Below, piece by piece: positions 8,070 through 15,373 of a stretch of DNA of 15,634 nucleotides. A program made the position numbers and the translations under genes. The stretch comes from Planctomycetaceae bacterium (GTDB lineage Bacteria; Planctomycetota; Planctomycetia; Pirellulales; Pirellulaceae): contig JAKEHX010000523.1 of NCBI GenBank assembly GCA_022614795.1, forward strand, positions 1 through 15,634, read 5' to 3'. A model generated the notes under the pieces. The model was given only the letters and a program-made list of their open reading frames with translations. It did not search any database and was not told where the DNA came from. How positions within the stretch are numbered: the first letter of the stretch is position 1; each line of letters starts with the position of its first letter.

Positions 8070-9356
8070 CTACACCTTCCACTCTCCCCGCATCTGGTAA
8101 TCGAGCAGCTTGTTGGCCTCGCTGTCCGCGGGAAACGTCTCGCTGGACGGGTCCCACTTGAGCGGCCGCCGCAGGGCGTAGCCGATGTTCGCCAGGTGGC
8201 AAATTGCTGCCGAGCGGGCGCCGATCTCAGCCGTGCAGATCGGGTCCTTGCGGCTGGCGATGCAGTCGAGCCAGTTCCGGGCGTGGTTGTCCGAGAAATA
8301 GACCCGCTTGTCGGCGTCGGTCAGCGGCTCCTTGAGGATCGACTCGGGCGTGCACTCGATCTTGTCGCGATCGACGTAGATCGTCCCCTTCTCCCCTTCA
8401 AACGTGCAGCCGCTGCGGCCGCCGTGGAACATTTCGACGCCGCTGGCATAAACGAACCGCAAGCCGCTGGTGGCTGGGCCGTCGGGGGGATGAATTTCGA
8501 CCGGGCCGCTCGCGTCTGTGTCCATTGCCCACTGGGCAATGTCGAAGTGATGGGCCCCCATGTCAGCCAGGGCCCCGCCGGCATACTCACGGTAGTTCCG
8601 CCAGGCGGGAAAGTGCTTGTGAATCCCCTTGGGGCAGAGGATTTCGCTATAGCCCCTTTGCGGCGCGGGGCCGAGCCAAAGGTCCCAGTCGGTTCCGCTG
8701 GGAACGGGCTCCGCGGCCAGATCGCAAGCGACGGGGGGCGGGCCGACGCCGACGCGCACCGTCTTCAACCTGCCAATCCGTCCGTTGCGAACGTATTCCA
8801 CCGCCTGCCGGAACAGGCCGCCGAACTCGCTCCGCTGCTGGCTGCCGGTCTGAAACACCACGTTGTTGGCCCGCACCGCTGCGGCGATCTTGCTCCCCTG
8901 GGCAATCGTGTGGGTCAGCGGCTTCTCACAGTAGATGTCCTTCTTGGCCTTCGCAGCGGCCACGCAGCCCAGGGCGTGCCAGTGATCGGGCGTCGCAATC
9001 ACCACCGCGTCGATATCTTTGCGGGCCAACAGCTCGCGGAAGTCGTTGTGCAAATCGCATCCTTTATATATGCCCGATTTGACCGCCTCGGCATACTTCT
9101 TCTCCACGGTCTCCTTCGCGTGAACCGCTCGTTCGAGGGCGACGTCGCTGATGGCCACGACCTGCACCTGCTCGAATCCGAGGAACCGGTTGACGTGGCC
9201 GCGGCCCATCATTCCCACGCCAATAAATCCCAGTCCGATCCGCTCGTTGGCGGCCACGCGCCCGCGCGCGGATTGCGAGAGAATCGTTGGACCCAAAATC
9301 GCGGTGGCGGCAGTTGCCTGAAGCAATCGGCGGCGGGAAAAAGTAACGGTAGTCAT
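8070..9356 (-). CDS. Tat-exported Gfo/Idh/MocA-family oxidoreductase
   Basis: The product is 428 aa. A twin-arginine signal (SRRRLLQATAATAILGPTIL, residues 7-26) predicts folded export. An NAD(P)-binding Rossmann motif follows (GFIGVGMMGRG, with GVGMMG at 46-51), then ATPDHWH (121-127) and the family EKP motif at 144-146 (CEKPLTHTIAQG). Near 266-276, MGAHHFDIAQW matches the family's D/G-x-G-x-H-x-x-D-type active-site segment. The family oxidises or reduces sugars and inositols. Planctomycetes carry many exported copies and most substrates are unknown. ATG 9356 has GGAG 7 nt upstream. The start is firm, because the Tat signal begins at once. The esterase gene follows 49 bp downstream, suggesting a shared pathway, perhaps breakdown of an esterified sugar; that is inference. 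Confidence 0.93.
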   Translation of the reverse strand: MTTVTFSRRRLLQATAATAILGPTILSQSARGRVAANERIGLGFIGVGMMGRGHVNRFLGFEQVQVVAISDVALERAVHAKETVEKKYAEAVKSGIYKGCDLHNDFRELLARKDIDAVVIATPDHWHALGCVAAAKAKKDIYCEKPLTHTIAQGSKIAAAVRANNVVFQTGSQQRSEFGGLFRQAVEYVRNGRIGRLKTVRVGVGPPPVACDLAAEPVPSGTDWDLWLGPAPQRGYSEILCPKGIHKHFPAWRNYREYAGGALADMGAHHFDIAQWAMDTDASGPVEIHPPDGPATSGLRFVYASGVEMFHGGRSGCTFEGEKGTIYVDRDKIECTPESILKEPLTDADKRVYFSDNHARNWLDCIASRKDPICTAEIGARSAAICHLANIGYALRRPLKWDPSSETFPADSEANKLLDYQMRGEWKV

Positions 9357-9899
9357 GGACTGGCTCCATCAGGACCAATTTGCAGAGGAATGCGACGCCT
9401 AGTGTAAGCCGGGACCGGCCGGCACTCAAATCGGCGCGCCGGCTGACGGTCCCAGCGTCTGCCAACGGCCGCGGGTAGGGCGAAACTCTATCCATAACGC
9501 CTCGCAGGCGGGCAGGCTCACTACGCTTTCGCTGCTCGCAATTTCAGCAAAAAATTACACGCTTAATTCGCGAGAACTCGGGGAGAAACTGAGAATAGCT
9601 TCCGCGGCAGGGCTAACTCAGGCCTAACGCTTACTAGAGGTACTAGACTTAGGCCCCCCGTCCGCCAAACCGGCGTGAATGGCAGAATCGCCGCCGCACG
9701 ACCAACCCGAAGCGTGAGCGAGGATTCCGCGCCTGTGCCGCCGCCTTGAAACCCGCGGAGCAATTTGGGCGGATGGGAAATCCGCCCTGCGTTCAACCAG
9801 ATTGCCAAAGAGCGCGCAGCCCAATCACGCTATCTGCACGATGCGCCACTTCGCATTAGATCAAAAGTACATGTACTTGTCAAGCCCCTGCCACAGATT
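9357..9899. other. 543-bp intergenic region with repeat fragments
   Basis: No gene can be supported here. Short open frames at 9563-9808 and 9624-9824 have no family signal or ribosome site. It should hold the promoter of the oxidoreductase gene, near 9357-9500, but no clear -35/-10 pair is seen. It contains AACCCGAAGCGTGAGCGAGG (9704-9723), which I recall as a frequent planctomycete intergenic repeat, a GC-rich GCCGGGACCGGCCGGC stretch (9408-9423), and a perfect palindrome at 9865-9878. Confidence 0.6.
9865..9878. promoter_or_regulatory. Perfect 14-bp palindrome, possible protein-binding site
   Basis: AAGTACATGTACTT is its own reverse complement over all 14 bases. It stands out in a GC-rich window. 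It lies just past the 3' end of the membrane-protein gene and about 510 bp upstream of the oxidoreductase start. It could be an operator for a dimeric regulator or simply a chance palindrome. Confidence 0.35.
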
Positions 9900-10979
9900 T
9901 CATGTTCCATGTTTGCCGGCCTTGGGAATCTCGCTACACGGTTGCCATGCTCCCTGCCACTTTGCCCAGAGTCGAATCTTTACTGTCCGGATCGGATCGA
10001 GTTGGTACACGGCCAGTGGGCGGCCGGACACACGATCATAGAGAGCGATAGCCGTGTACCGGCTCGTTCCCGCATCCAATGTGTCTTTGATTCCCAGCAC
10101 GACGCAGTCTCCCACGAGCGCCGCGTCGATCTCCGGGTAGCCGATACTGCCATCGTACCTCTGACAAAGTTCGACGGCCCGAACCACAATCGGCTCTTGG
10201 CCAATCACCACGACGTCGTGAGCCAGCAGCTCATGCGAAACGGGCGTCGCACGTCGTAGAGCGGCTTCTGCTTCAGGGGGCGTGGGATAGGTTCCCGTGT
10301 GAACGCCGCGCATCCGCCCAAACACGCCGGTGCAACCGCGCACCGCCAGCTCGTAAGGGATGTCCTGAATCCACTCGTCGCCGCGCGGCCAGCCCCAGGC
10401 ATTCGCCCCCTCCCAGTCGCGTCGCGGCGCTCGCGTGGTCCGGTCCAGATTCGCTTGCACCCAGCGGTAGCGAAAATTCCCCGGCAGGACCGCCGAGCCG
10501 CGCCAGTAGTCCGCAGCGCCATGCATAGCGCCAAACCCGAATGGAGAGAGCACGAAGAAGAACAGTAGCCCAACGTAACGCCTTCTCCCCAGGAAATAGG
10601 CCCAGGAAACGACGAGTCCCAGGAGGGCGACGAGAATGCTCACAACGTCAACCGCCGTCTCGAAAGGTGCAGGCCAGGAATCGACCAGGTCTCGGCGCAC
10701 CGAATAGAGTACGGGCGTCATCCACGCTGCCCCTGCCAAGAACACCACTTCAACCGGGAGCAACCACCGCGACCCTTTCCATGTTGCGCGCGATAGCAGC
10801 CAGTTGACGAGCAGGATGATTGGTGCGATCGCCGCAATCATCGCAGCGAGGCCCCAAGAGAAAGCATGCCCCAGTCCCGCAATAAACGCCATCCAGAACG
10901 TCAATTCGAAGAAGTGAATCAGGCGGAACTGAAAGATCCGCTGTCGCTGATCGCGTGGTGAGCCAGGCGCGGTCGCCAT
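9900..10979 (-). CDS. Five-span membrane protein of unknown function
   Basis: The product is 359 aa and I do not recognise it. Hydrophobic segments at about 21-39, 42-62, 73-93, 108-130 and 136-152 suggest five membrane spans. A soluble C-terminal half (about 165-359) follows, with RYRWVQANLDRTTRAPRRDW and VVVIGQEPIVVRAVELCQRY as its most distinctive stretches. The opening IFQFRLIHFFELTFWMAFIA resembles the first span of many planctomycete membrane proteins of unknown role. The frame is open up to 11342, but ATG 10979 has a strong ribosome site (AGGAGA, 10984-10989) 4 nt upstream, while ATG 11015 has none, so the shorter form is preferred. It lies 152 bp after the permease gene on the same strand; a repeat sits between them, and whether it belongs to that operon is unclear. 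Confidence 0.8.
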   Translation of the reverse strand: MATAPGSPRDQRQRIFQFRLIHFFELTFWMAFIAGLGHAFSWGLAAMIAAIAPIILLVNWLLSRATWKGSRWLLPVEVVFLAGAAWMTPVLYSVRRDLVDSWPAPFETAVDVVSILVALLGLVVSWAYFLGRRRYVGLLFFFVLSPFGFGAMHGAADYWRGSAVLPGNFRYRWVQANLDRTTRAPRRDWEGANAWGWPRGDEWIQDIPYELAVRGCTGVFGRMRGVHTGTYPTPPEAEAALRRATPVSHELLAHDVVVIGQEPIVVRAVELCQRYDGSIGYPEIDAALVGDCVVLGIKDTLDAGTSRYTAIALYDRVSGRPLAVYQLDPIRTVKIRLWAKWQGAWQPCSEIPKAGKHGT

Positions 10980-10983
10980 AAAC

Positions 10984-10989
10984 TCTCCT
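10984..10989 (-). promoter_or_regulatory. Ribosome-binding site deciding the membrane-protein start
   Basis: AGGAGA on the minus strand lies 4 nt before ATG 10979. The in-frame ATG codons at 11015 and 11342 lack a comparable site. Confidence 0.65.
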
Positions 10990-11112
10990 GCCGGCGGTAC
11001 GATAGATTCCCCCATGCAAAAGAGCCCATCCACGCTTGTGACGTGCGCGTCTTTGGGCCGGAAAACGGGAACATTCTTGCGCTGGCGGCAGGAACAGGGG
11101 GACCCGGCTAGC

Positions 11113-11129
11113 GGCACGCGGAATGTGCC
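11113..11129. repeat. Short hairpin repeat after the permease stop codon
   Basis: GGCAC (11113-11117) and GTGCC (11125-11129) form a 5-bp stem with a 7-base loop. The surrounding GGCACGCGGAATGTGCCTGC reads on into CTAC, which contains the permease stop codon (TAG on the minus strand, 11132-11134). I recall this sequence type as a frequent planctomycete intergenic repeat; that is memory, not a search. It may aid transcript ending, but has no T-run. Nothing else is seen in 10990-11112. Confidence 0.55.
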
Positions 11130-11131
11130 TG

Positions 11132-12268
11132 CTACCGCAGCGCCGGCACGATCTCGGCCCGTGATGCTTGCCAGGCGGGGATCAGACCGGCGACGACGCC
11201 CACCAGGGCGCTGACCGCCAGCCCCGTCGCGGCCAGCGAAAACGAAGGCAGGAAGGCGATCAGGATTCCTTCGGTTCCCAGGGACAGGCTGCTGTTTTGC
11301 AGAATGAGCAGCGCCAGACCGACGCCCGCCAGACCCCCGCACAGGCTGACCAGAAGGCTCTCGGCCACCACGAATGCGAAGATGTGCCAGCCGCTAAAGC
11401 CTAGCGTCTGGAGCACGGCATGCTCCTTGAGGCGGTCCTGCACGCCCATCACGGTGGTCGTCGCCACCAGGCCCAGCACCAGCCCCACGCAGGCCAGGCC
11501 CAGGTACTGCGTAAAGCCGACCAGCTCGACCAGGTCGGCCACGGCGCTGGCCTGAAAAACCCCCTTCGTACGCGTGTTCGTGGCGATGGGGCCGGCGCGA
11601 AACAGGTCGTCGATCGCCGCCGAGGCCCGCTGCGGATCGGCCTGCGGCTGGAGCACCACTTCCAGCTGCGTCACGGTGCCGACCGAGTTGAGCCCTTTGG
11701 TCCGCTGGAGGAAATCGAGGTGCGTGAAGATCATCCCCTCGGTCGATTGATCGGGGGAAGTGAAGATGCCGACCACGCTGACCGTGAGCATGCCGATCGA
11801 GAACTTGTCCCCCACCTTGATCCGGCGGCGATTGGCCACCGCCTGGCCGACGACCGCCGCGTCGCGCTGCTTCTCGAACCTCGCCCAATCGCCGCTGACG
11901 AGCGTCAGGTCGCGGACCGAGCGGAGCTTCTCCGCGGGGAGGCCGTTGAACACGACCACGTCCAGGCTGGCCCGGCAGTTGTTCATGAACACCTTGATCG
12001 GCACCGCGTCTTTCACGCCATCGACCTTGAGCACGCGGCCGGCATAGTCTTCGGGGATCTTGCTGGTGCTGGGGCAAAACCGGTTGGCCTGGAAGGCGAT
12101 CAGCGTCCGCTCCGCCTGGCGGTCGCTCAAGAGTCGCGCGAGCCCTTCCTGCACCGCGCCCACGAACGAAAAGACGAACAGCGCCACCGCCGTGCCGCTG
12201 ACGGTCAAAAGCGTGCGGGTGCGGTGGCGGTAAAGGGTTTTGAGGATGTAGGGAAGGAAGCGGAACAT
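11132..12268 (-). CDS. ABC exporter permease, FtsX/MacB-type
   Basis: The product is 378 aa, with one N-terminal membrane span (about 20-40), a large outer domain (about 41-250) and three C-terminal spans (about 254-276, 295-325, 341-365). This is the layout of the FtsX/MacB permease family. VQDRLKEHAVLQTLGFSGWH (276-295) matches the segment that contacts the ATPase, and PAWQASRAEIVPALR (364-378) is the typical family end. Size and the separate ATPase gene also resemble DevC of cyanobacterial DevBCA. With the upstream ATPase and fusion protein it should form a machine that uses ATP to push substrates from the periplasm outward; the substrate is unknown. ATG 12268 has GAGG (12277-12280) 8 nt upstream. 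Confidence 0.92.
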   Translation of the reverse strand: MFRFLPYILKTLYRHRTRTLLTVSGTAVALFVFSFVGAVQEGLARLLSDRQAERTLIAFQANRFCPSTSKIPEDYAGRVLKVDGVKDAVPIKVFMNNCRASLDVVVFNGLPAEKLRSVRDLTLVSGDWARFEKQRDAAVVGQAVANRRRIKVGDKFSIGMLTVSVVGIFTSPDQSTEGMIFTHLDFLQRTKGLNSVGTVTQLEVVLQPQADPQRASAAIDDLFRAGPIATNTRTKGVFQASAVADLVELVGFTQYLGLACVGLVLGLVATTTVMGVQDRLKEHAVLQTLGFSGWHIFAFVVAESLLVSLCGGLAGVGLALLILQNSSLSLGTEGILIAFLPSFSLAATGLAVSALVGVVAGLIPAWQASRAEIVPALR

Positions 12269-12279
12269 GACTCATTCCT

Positions 12280-12314
12280 CAATTTGCAATGTTCAATGTT
12301 CAATTTGCAATTGG
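12280..12314. repeat. Heptamer array, five units of CAATNNN type
   Basis: On the plus strand: CAATTTG, CAATGTT, CAATGTT, CAATTTG, CAATTGG, in unbroken 7-bp phase. It ends 11 bp before the permease start codon, touching the ribosome site at 12277-12280. The rest of the 101-bp gap to the ATPase stop shows no other element. Confidence 0.9.
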
Positions 12315-12369
12315 ACCAGCAGCAGCAGTCGGTCTCGGGGTGATTGCGAATTGTAAAAACTGGCGAATG

Positions 12370-13059
12370 TCATGTAACGGCGACTCGGTCCTCAATCAGC
12401 TTGCCGCCGACCAGCCGCAGTTGCCGCGTCGCCATCGCCGCGGCATTGGCGTCGTGCGTCACCATCAATAGCGTCATGCCCAACTCCTGGTTGAGCCGCT
12501 GGAGCAATACGAGGATTTGCTGCGACGTTTCCGCATCGAGATCGCCCGTCGGCTCGTCGGCGACCACGAGCGTGGGGCTGGCGACGATCGCCCGGGCGAT
12601 GCCGACGCGCTGCTCCTGCCCGCCGGAAAGCTGCCGCGGGTAGTGCTCGGCCCGGTCGGTGAGGCTGACCGCTTCCAGCGCCACGGCCACGCGCCGCTCG
12701 CGCTCGCGGCCCGACAGCGGCAGCAAAAGGAGCGGCATCTCGACGTTTTCGTAAGCCGTCAGCACGGGAATCAGGTTGTGTGTCTGAAAGATGTAGCCGA
12801 TGTTCTCGGCCCGCCAGCGGGCCAGCTTCGTCCGCGACAGGCCGGTGATTTCGACGCCGGCCACGCTGATCCGCCCGGACGTGGGGCGGTCGATGCCCGC
12901 GATCTGATTGAGCAGCGTGCTTTTTCCCGAACCGCTGGCCCCCATCAGCGAAACGTATTCCCCCTGCTCGATCGTGAGCGAAGCCTCATCGAGCGGGCGG
13001 ATCGTGTGCCCTCCCTTGGTGAATTCTTTGGTGACCAGATCGACTTGAACTAGTGGCAT
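12370..13059 (-). CDS. ABC exporter ATPase, LolD/MacB-type
   Basis: The product is 229 aa, the usual length of a LolD/MacB/DevA ATPase. Motifs in order: Walker A GASGSGKST (40-48), Q-loop Q92 in IGYIFQTHNLIP, signature LSGGQ (144-148), Walker B LVVADEP (164-170) with catalytic E169, D-loop GDLD (172-175), and H-loop H202. All catalytic residues are intact. It should power the permease encoded 101 bp downstream. ATG 13059 starts right at the conserved PLVQVDLVTKEF; the frame is open to 13287, but those extra codons overlap the fusion-protein gene and the repeat and give no recognisable sequence. No clear ribosome site is visible, because a heptamer array occupies the leader. Confidence 0.95.
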   Translation of the reverse strand: MPLVQVDLVTKEFTKGGHTIRPLDEASLTIEQGEYVSLMGASGSGKSTLLNQIAGIDRPTSGRISVAGVEITGLSRTKLARWRAENIGYIFQTHNLIPVLTAYENVEMPLLLLPLSGRERERRVAVALEAVSLTDRAEHYPRQLSGGQEQRVGIARAIVASPTLVVADEPTGDLDAETSQQILVLLQRLNQELGMTLLMVTHDANAAAMATRQLRLVGGKLIEDRVAVT

Positions 13060-13064
13060 GGGCA

Positions 13065-13099
13065 ATTTCAGATTTCGGATTTTAGATTTCAGATTTACT
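13065..13099. repeat. Heptamer array, ATTTCAG type, overlapping a stop codon
   Basis: On the plus strand: ATTTCAG, ATTTCGG, ATTTTAG, ATTTCAG, then a diverged ATTTACT, all in 7-bp phase. The TAA stop of the fusion-protein gene (13097-13095 on the minus strand) lies inside the last unit, and the array ends 5 bp before the ATPase start codon. It fills the entire gap between the two genes. Confidence 0.88.
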
Positions 13100-14666
13100 T
13101 GCCGATGGTGGAGTCTTCGCGGAGTACGCGGATGCGCTCGCCGTTTTTGAGTCCTTCGCGGCCGGCGGAGATCAAGCGGTCGCCGATGGCCAGGCCTGAC
13201 TTCACCTCGACGAGTTCCTGCGAGATCGGCTGGCCGAGCGTGAGCTGGCGCTGTTCGGCCAGGCCTGTCGACAGATTCGCGACCCAAGCGGTAGCACTCT
13301 CGCCTGAGCCTTCGATGAGTGCCCGCGGCGCGGCGATTCGTGTGGCGGGCTCGAGCTTGGCGCCCCCCAGTGGCTGTGGCGGGGCCAGGAAGGTCACCTG
13401 CACAAGCATGTCGGGCTTGATGACGGGGGGCGGATCGTCGATCGCCACCTTCACTTGCAACGTGTTCTTCTGAATGTCGGCCAGCGACGTGGCCGTGATT
13501 ACCTGCCCGGTGAGCGGCTCCTTGACCGCCGGCGTTTCGATCCGCACTTTCTGGCCGACGATGACGCGCGGCACGTCCTCCAGCCGCACGTCGGCCCGCA
13601 CTTGCAGCAGGGCCGGATCGTACATGGTGACGACGGTGCTGGCATCGACCATCGCCATGCCCGCCGCGCCGCCGGTGGGGCGCGAGACGTTCATGACTTT
13701 GCCGCCCGGGCCGGAGGTGAGCGCGAGAATCTTGCCCGCGATGGGTGCGCGAACCACGGTCCGCTCGAGCCGGAGGTCGGCGATATCCAGAGCAGCGGCG
13801 GCCAATTCAATCTGCGCCTTGGCGGCCGCCACTTTGGCGTCGGCCTCTTCCACCGCCCGGTGTTCGTCGATTTTCAGCTCCAGTTGCCGCTTGAGCACAT
13901 CGCGGAGGGCCCGCATCGCGTCGCGCTCATGCTTGATCGCCGAGTGGCGGTTTTCGTGATCGTCCAGCTCGGCCACGGCCACGGCCAGCTCGCTCTCGGC
14001 CCGCCGCAAGGCGATTGCCGCCACGCCCTCGCCCGAGGACTTCTTGCTCGCCAGCTCGCGCTCGGCGAAGTCGCGCCGCGCCTGCGCGGCCGCAATCATC
14101 GCCGGGAGCCGGATCAGCTCGGTTTGCACCTTCGCCAGTTGCGCCTCGGCCTCAGCCAGCTCGGCCTGTCGCGGGATCGGCTCGGCGAGCAGCTTGCGGG
14201 TTGCGGTCTGCGCCGCTTCGGCCGCGGCCAGCTCGGCCTGCCGCAGCGCCAGGTCGGCTTGGGCCTGGCGAACGGCCAGTTTCGCGTCGCGGTCGATGAG
14301 CTGCGCCACCGGCTCGCCGGCCTCCACCTCTTGTCCTTCAATCACATTCAGCCGCTCGACCACGCCCTCGACCAGCGCGCTCACGAGCACCGGCGTCGGC
14401 CGCGGCTCGATCCAGCCGGCGGCCTGAAACAGCGGCGTATCGGCCGCCAGGACATCGGCCCGCGAGGCAATCACCGGCACGACGGTCACCGGGGTTGCCG
14501 GCAAGAATCGATCGCGGAGTGACCACGCCAAAAGTCCGGCGAATCCAGCCAGAAGCACGGCAGGAATCACCAGCCGCGTAAACCAGTTCCGCGGACGGCG
14601 GACGCCCGGCGCGGATCGCTGGGCGCGATCGACAGCCAGCTCGCGGAGATCGACTTTGGTGGACAT
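13095..14666 (-). CDS. Membrane-fusion (periplasmic adaptor) protein, HlyD/MacA-like
   Basis: The product is 523 aa. A short cytoplasmic tail and one membrane span (about 30-50) precede a lipoyl-like half-motif, VLVSALVEGVVERLNVIEGQ (93-112). A long Ala/Glu/Arg-rich coiled-coil hairpin spans about 126-300, and the second lipoyl half ERTVVRAPIAGKILALTSGP (301-320) follows. Beta-barrel and membrane-proximal domains run to the C-terminus. This order is that of adaptor proteins linking an inner-membrane pump to an outer-membrane channel, as MacA or DevB do. The hairpin is long for MacA and nearer DevB. No channel gene (TolC-like) is in the window. ATG 14666 has a weak AGGGG 7 nt upstream. It is the second gene of the export operon. 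Confidence 0.92.
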   Translation of the reverse strand: MSTKVDLRELAVDRAQRSAPGVRRPRNWFTRLVIPAVLLAGFAGLLAWSLRDRFLPATPVTVVPVIASRADVLAADTPLFQAAGWIEPRPTPVLVSALVEGVVERLNVIEGQEVEAGEPVAQLIDRDAKLAVRQAQADLALRQAELAAAEAAQTATRKLLAEPIPRQAELAEAEAQLAKVQTELIRLPAMIAAAQARRDFAERELASKKSSGEGVAAIALRRAESELAVAVAELDDHENRHSAIKHERDAMRALRDVLKRQLELKIDEHRAVEEADAKVAAAKAQIELAAAALDIADLRLERTVVRAPIAGKILALTSGPGGKVMNVSRPTGGAAGMAMVDASTVVTMYDPALLQVRADVRLEDVPRVIVGQKVRIETPAVKEPLTGQVITATSLADIQKNTLQVKVAIDDPPPVIKPDMLVQVTFLAPPQPLGGAKLEPATRIAAPRALIEGSGESATAWVANLSTGLAEQRQLTLGQPISQELVEVKSGLAIGDRLISAGREGLKNGERIRVLREDSTIGK

Positions 14667-14683
14667 GGCACTGCCCCTGCGGG

Positions 14684-14829
14684 GCGAAGCACCAAATCAC
14701 AAGCACCAAATCTCAAACAAATCACAAATCCGAATGTGCAAAACGAAGACAGGATTCGATCGTTTTGGTCATTTTGATTTGTGATTTGGAATTTGTTTGG
14801 TCATTGATGCTTGGTGCTTGGTGCTTCGC
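14684..14829. repeat. 146-bp heptamer-built inverted-repeat element
   Basis: The ends are perfect 12-bp inverted repeats (GCGAAGCACCAA at 14684-14695 and its complement at 14818-14829). Two more perfect arm pairs are nested inside: AAATCACAAATC (14719-14730) with 14776-14787, and CAAAACGA (14739-14746) with 14760-14767. The right half (14775-14828) runs in 7-bp steps: TGATTTG, TGATTTG, GAATTTG, TTTGGTC, ATTGATG, CTTGGTG, CTTGGTG. The left half is also built from about 7-bp CAAATCN units with one shift. It fills the gap between the lipoprotein and fusion-protein genes. No open frame inside is credible. Confidence 0.88.
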
Positions 14830-14840
14830 GCATCAGCAAT

Positions 14841-15359
14841 TTATCTTTTGACGTAAACACGTTTGGCCAGCACGGTCAGGTTGCCGGCTTCGTCGCGCTT
14901 CGCCTGGCCGCGGATGACGACGGTCTGAAGCTCTTTCACGTTCAGAAGCGTGCGGGCGTCGGTCGGCACGGTTTCGCCGGCTTCATCGACGATCTTGATC
15001 GTAGCTTTGGACTCGGCGATGCCCGACTCGCAGCAAAAGTCCCACGGTGTGGGACAGGTGTCCCCTTCCCGCTCGCTGCACGCAACAAGCGAGTGATCGG
15101 CGATCAGGAACGCGGCCCGCCCCTTGACCCACGGATCGACGTCGCCGCCGATGCGGCCGGTGATCGTGACTTCGTCGCCGTCCTTGGCCGCCTTGCGGAC
15201 CTCGATGACCGATTTTGCATCGGCCGGTTCTTCGGCCAGGGCGTAGCGCGGATCGGGGGGCAACGACGGCGCATTCGCGGTGACTGGCCCGGAGCTAGTG
15301 CCGCAGCCGAGAACGGTGGCCAGAGTCCAAATGAGCGAGAGCAGGAACAGGTAACGCAT
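14841..15359 (-). CDS. Small lipoprotein with OB-fold-like domain and Cys cluster
   Basis: The product is 172 aa. An N-terminal hydrophobic signal ends in a lipobox (VLGC, Cys19), so it should be lipid-anchored. The body is beta-rich (about 45-170), with DGDEVTITGRIGGDVDPWVK and QTVVIRGQAKRDEAGNLTVL resembling the paired strands of an OB fold; this is a weak structural guess. Cysteines 94, 102, 109 and 110, in ACSEREGDTCPTPWDFCCES, form a tight cluster that could make disulfides or bind metal. I recall similar CPTPWD-CC proteins in planctomycetes, with no assigned role. The start has a strong ribosome site (AAGGAG, 15365-15370) 5 nt upstream. It is the first gene of the export operon here and may serve the exporter. 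Confidence 0.85.
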   Translation of the reverse strand: MRYLFLLSLIWTLATVLGCGTSSGPVTANAPSLPPDPRYALAEEPADAKSVIEVRKAAKDGDEVTITGRIGGDVDPWVKGRAAFLIADHSLVACSEREGDTCPTPWDFCCESGIAESKATIKIVDEAGETVPTDARTLLNVKELQTVVIRGQAKRDEAGNLTVLAKRVYVKR

Positions 15360-15364
15360 GGGTT

Positions 15365-15370
15365 CTCCTT
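15365..15370 (-). promoter_or_regulatory. Strong ribosome-binding site of the lipoprotein gene
   Basis: AAGGAG on the minus strand lies 5 nt before ATG 15359. It is the best Shine-Dalgarno in the operon and is followed upstream, within 4 bp, by the heptamer array. Confidence 0.75.
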
Positions 15371-15373
15371 TGG

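Noticed and set aside
6218..8161. 647-aa plus-strand open frame opposite the esterase gene
   Set aside because: It is antisense to a clear gene with signal peptide and catalytic motif. Its translation has no family signal, and high GC content leaves such frames open by chance.
9563..9824. Short open frames in the 543-bp gap
   Set aside because: They overlap an intergenic repeat fragment and lack ribosome sites and family signals.
10980..11342. N-terminal extension of the membrane protein to 11342
   Set aside because: The added residues overlap the permease gene, are Arg/Gly-rich and lack a ribosome site.
13060..13287. N-terminal extension of the ABC ATPase to 13287
   Set aside because: It overlaps the fusion-protein gene and the repeat, and the family starts at PLVQVDLV.
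13455..14522. 355-aa plus-strand open frame opposite the fusion-protein gene
   Set aside because: His/Arg/Leu-rich antisense translation of a coiled-coil gene, with no domain or start signal.
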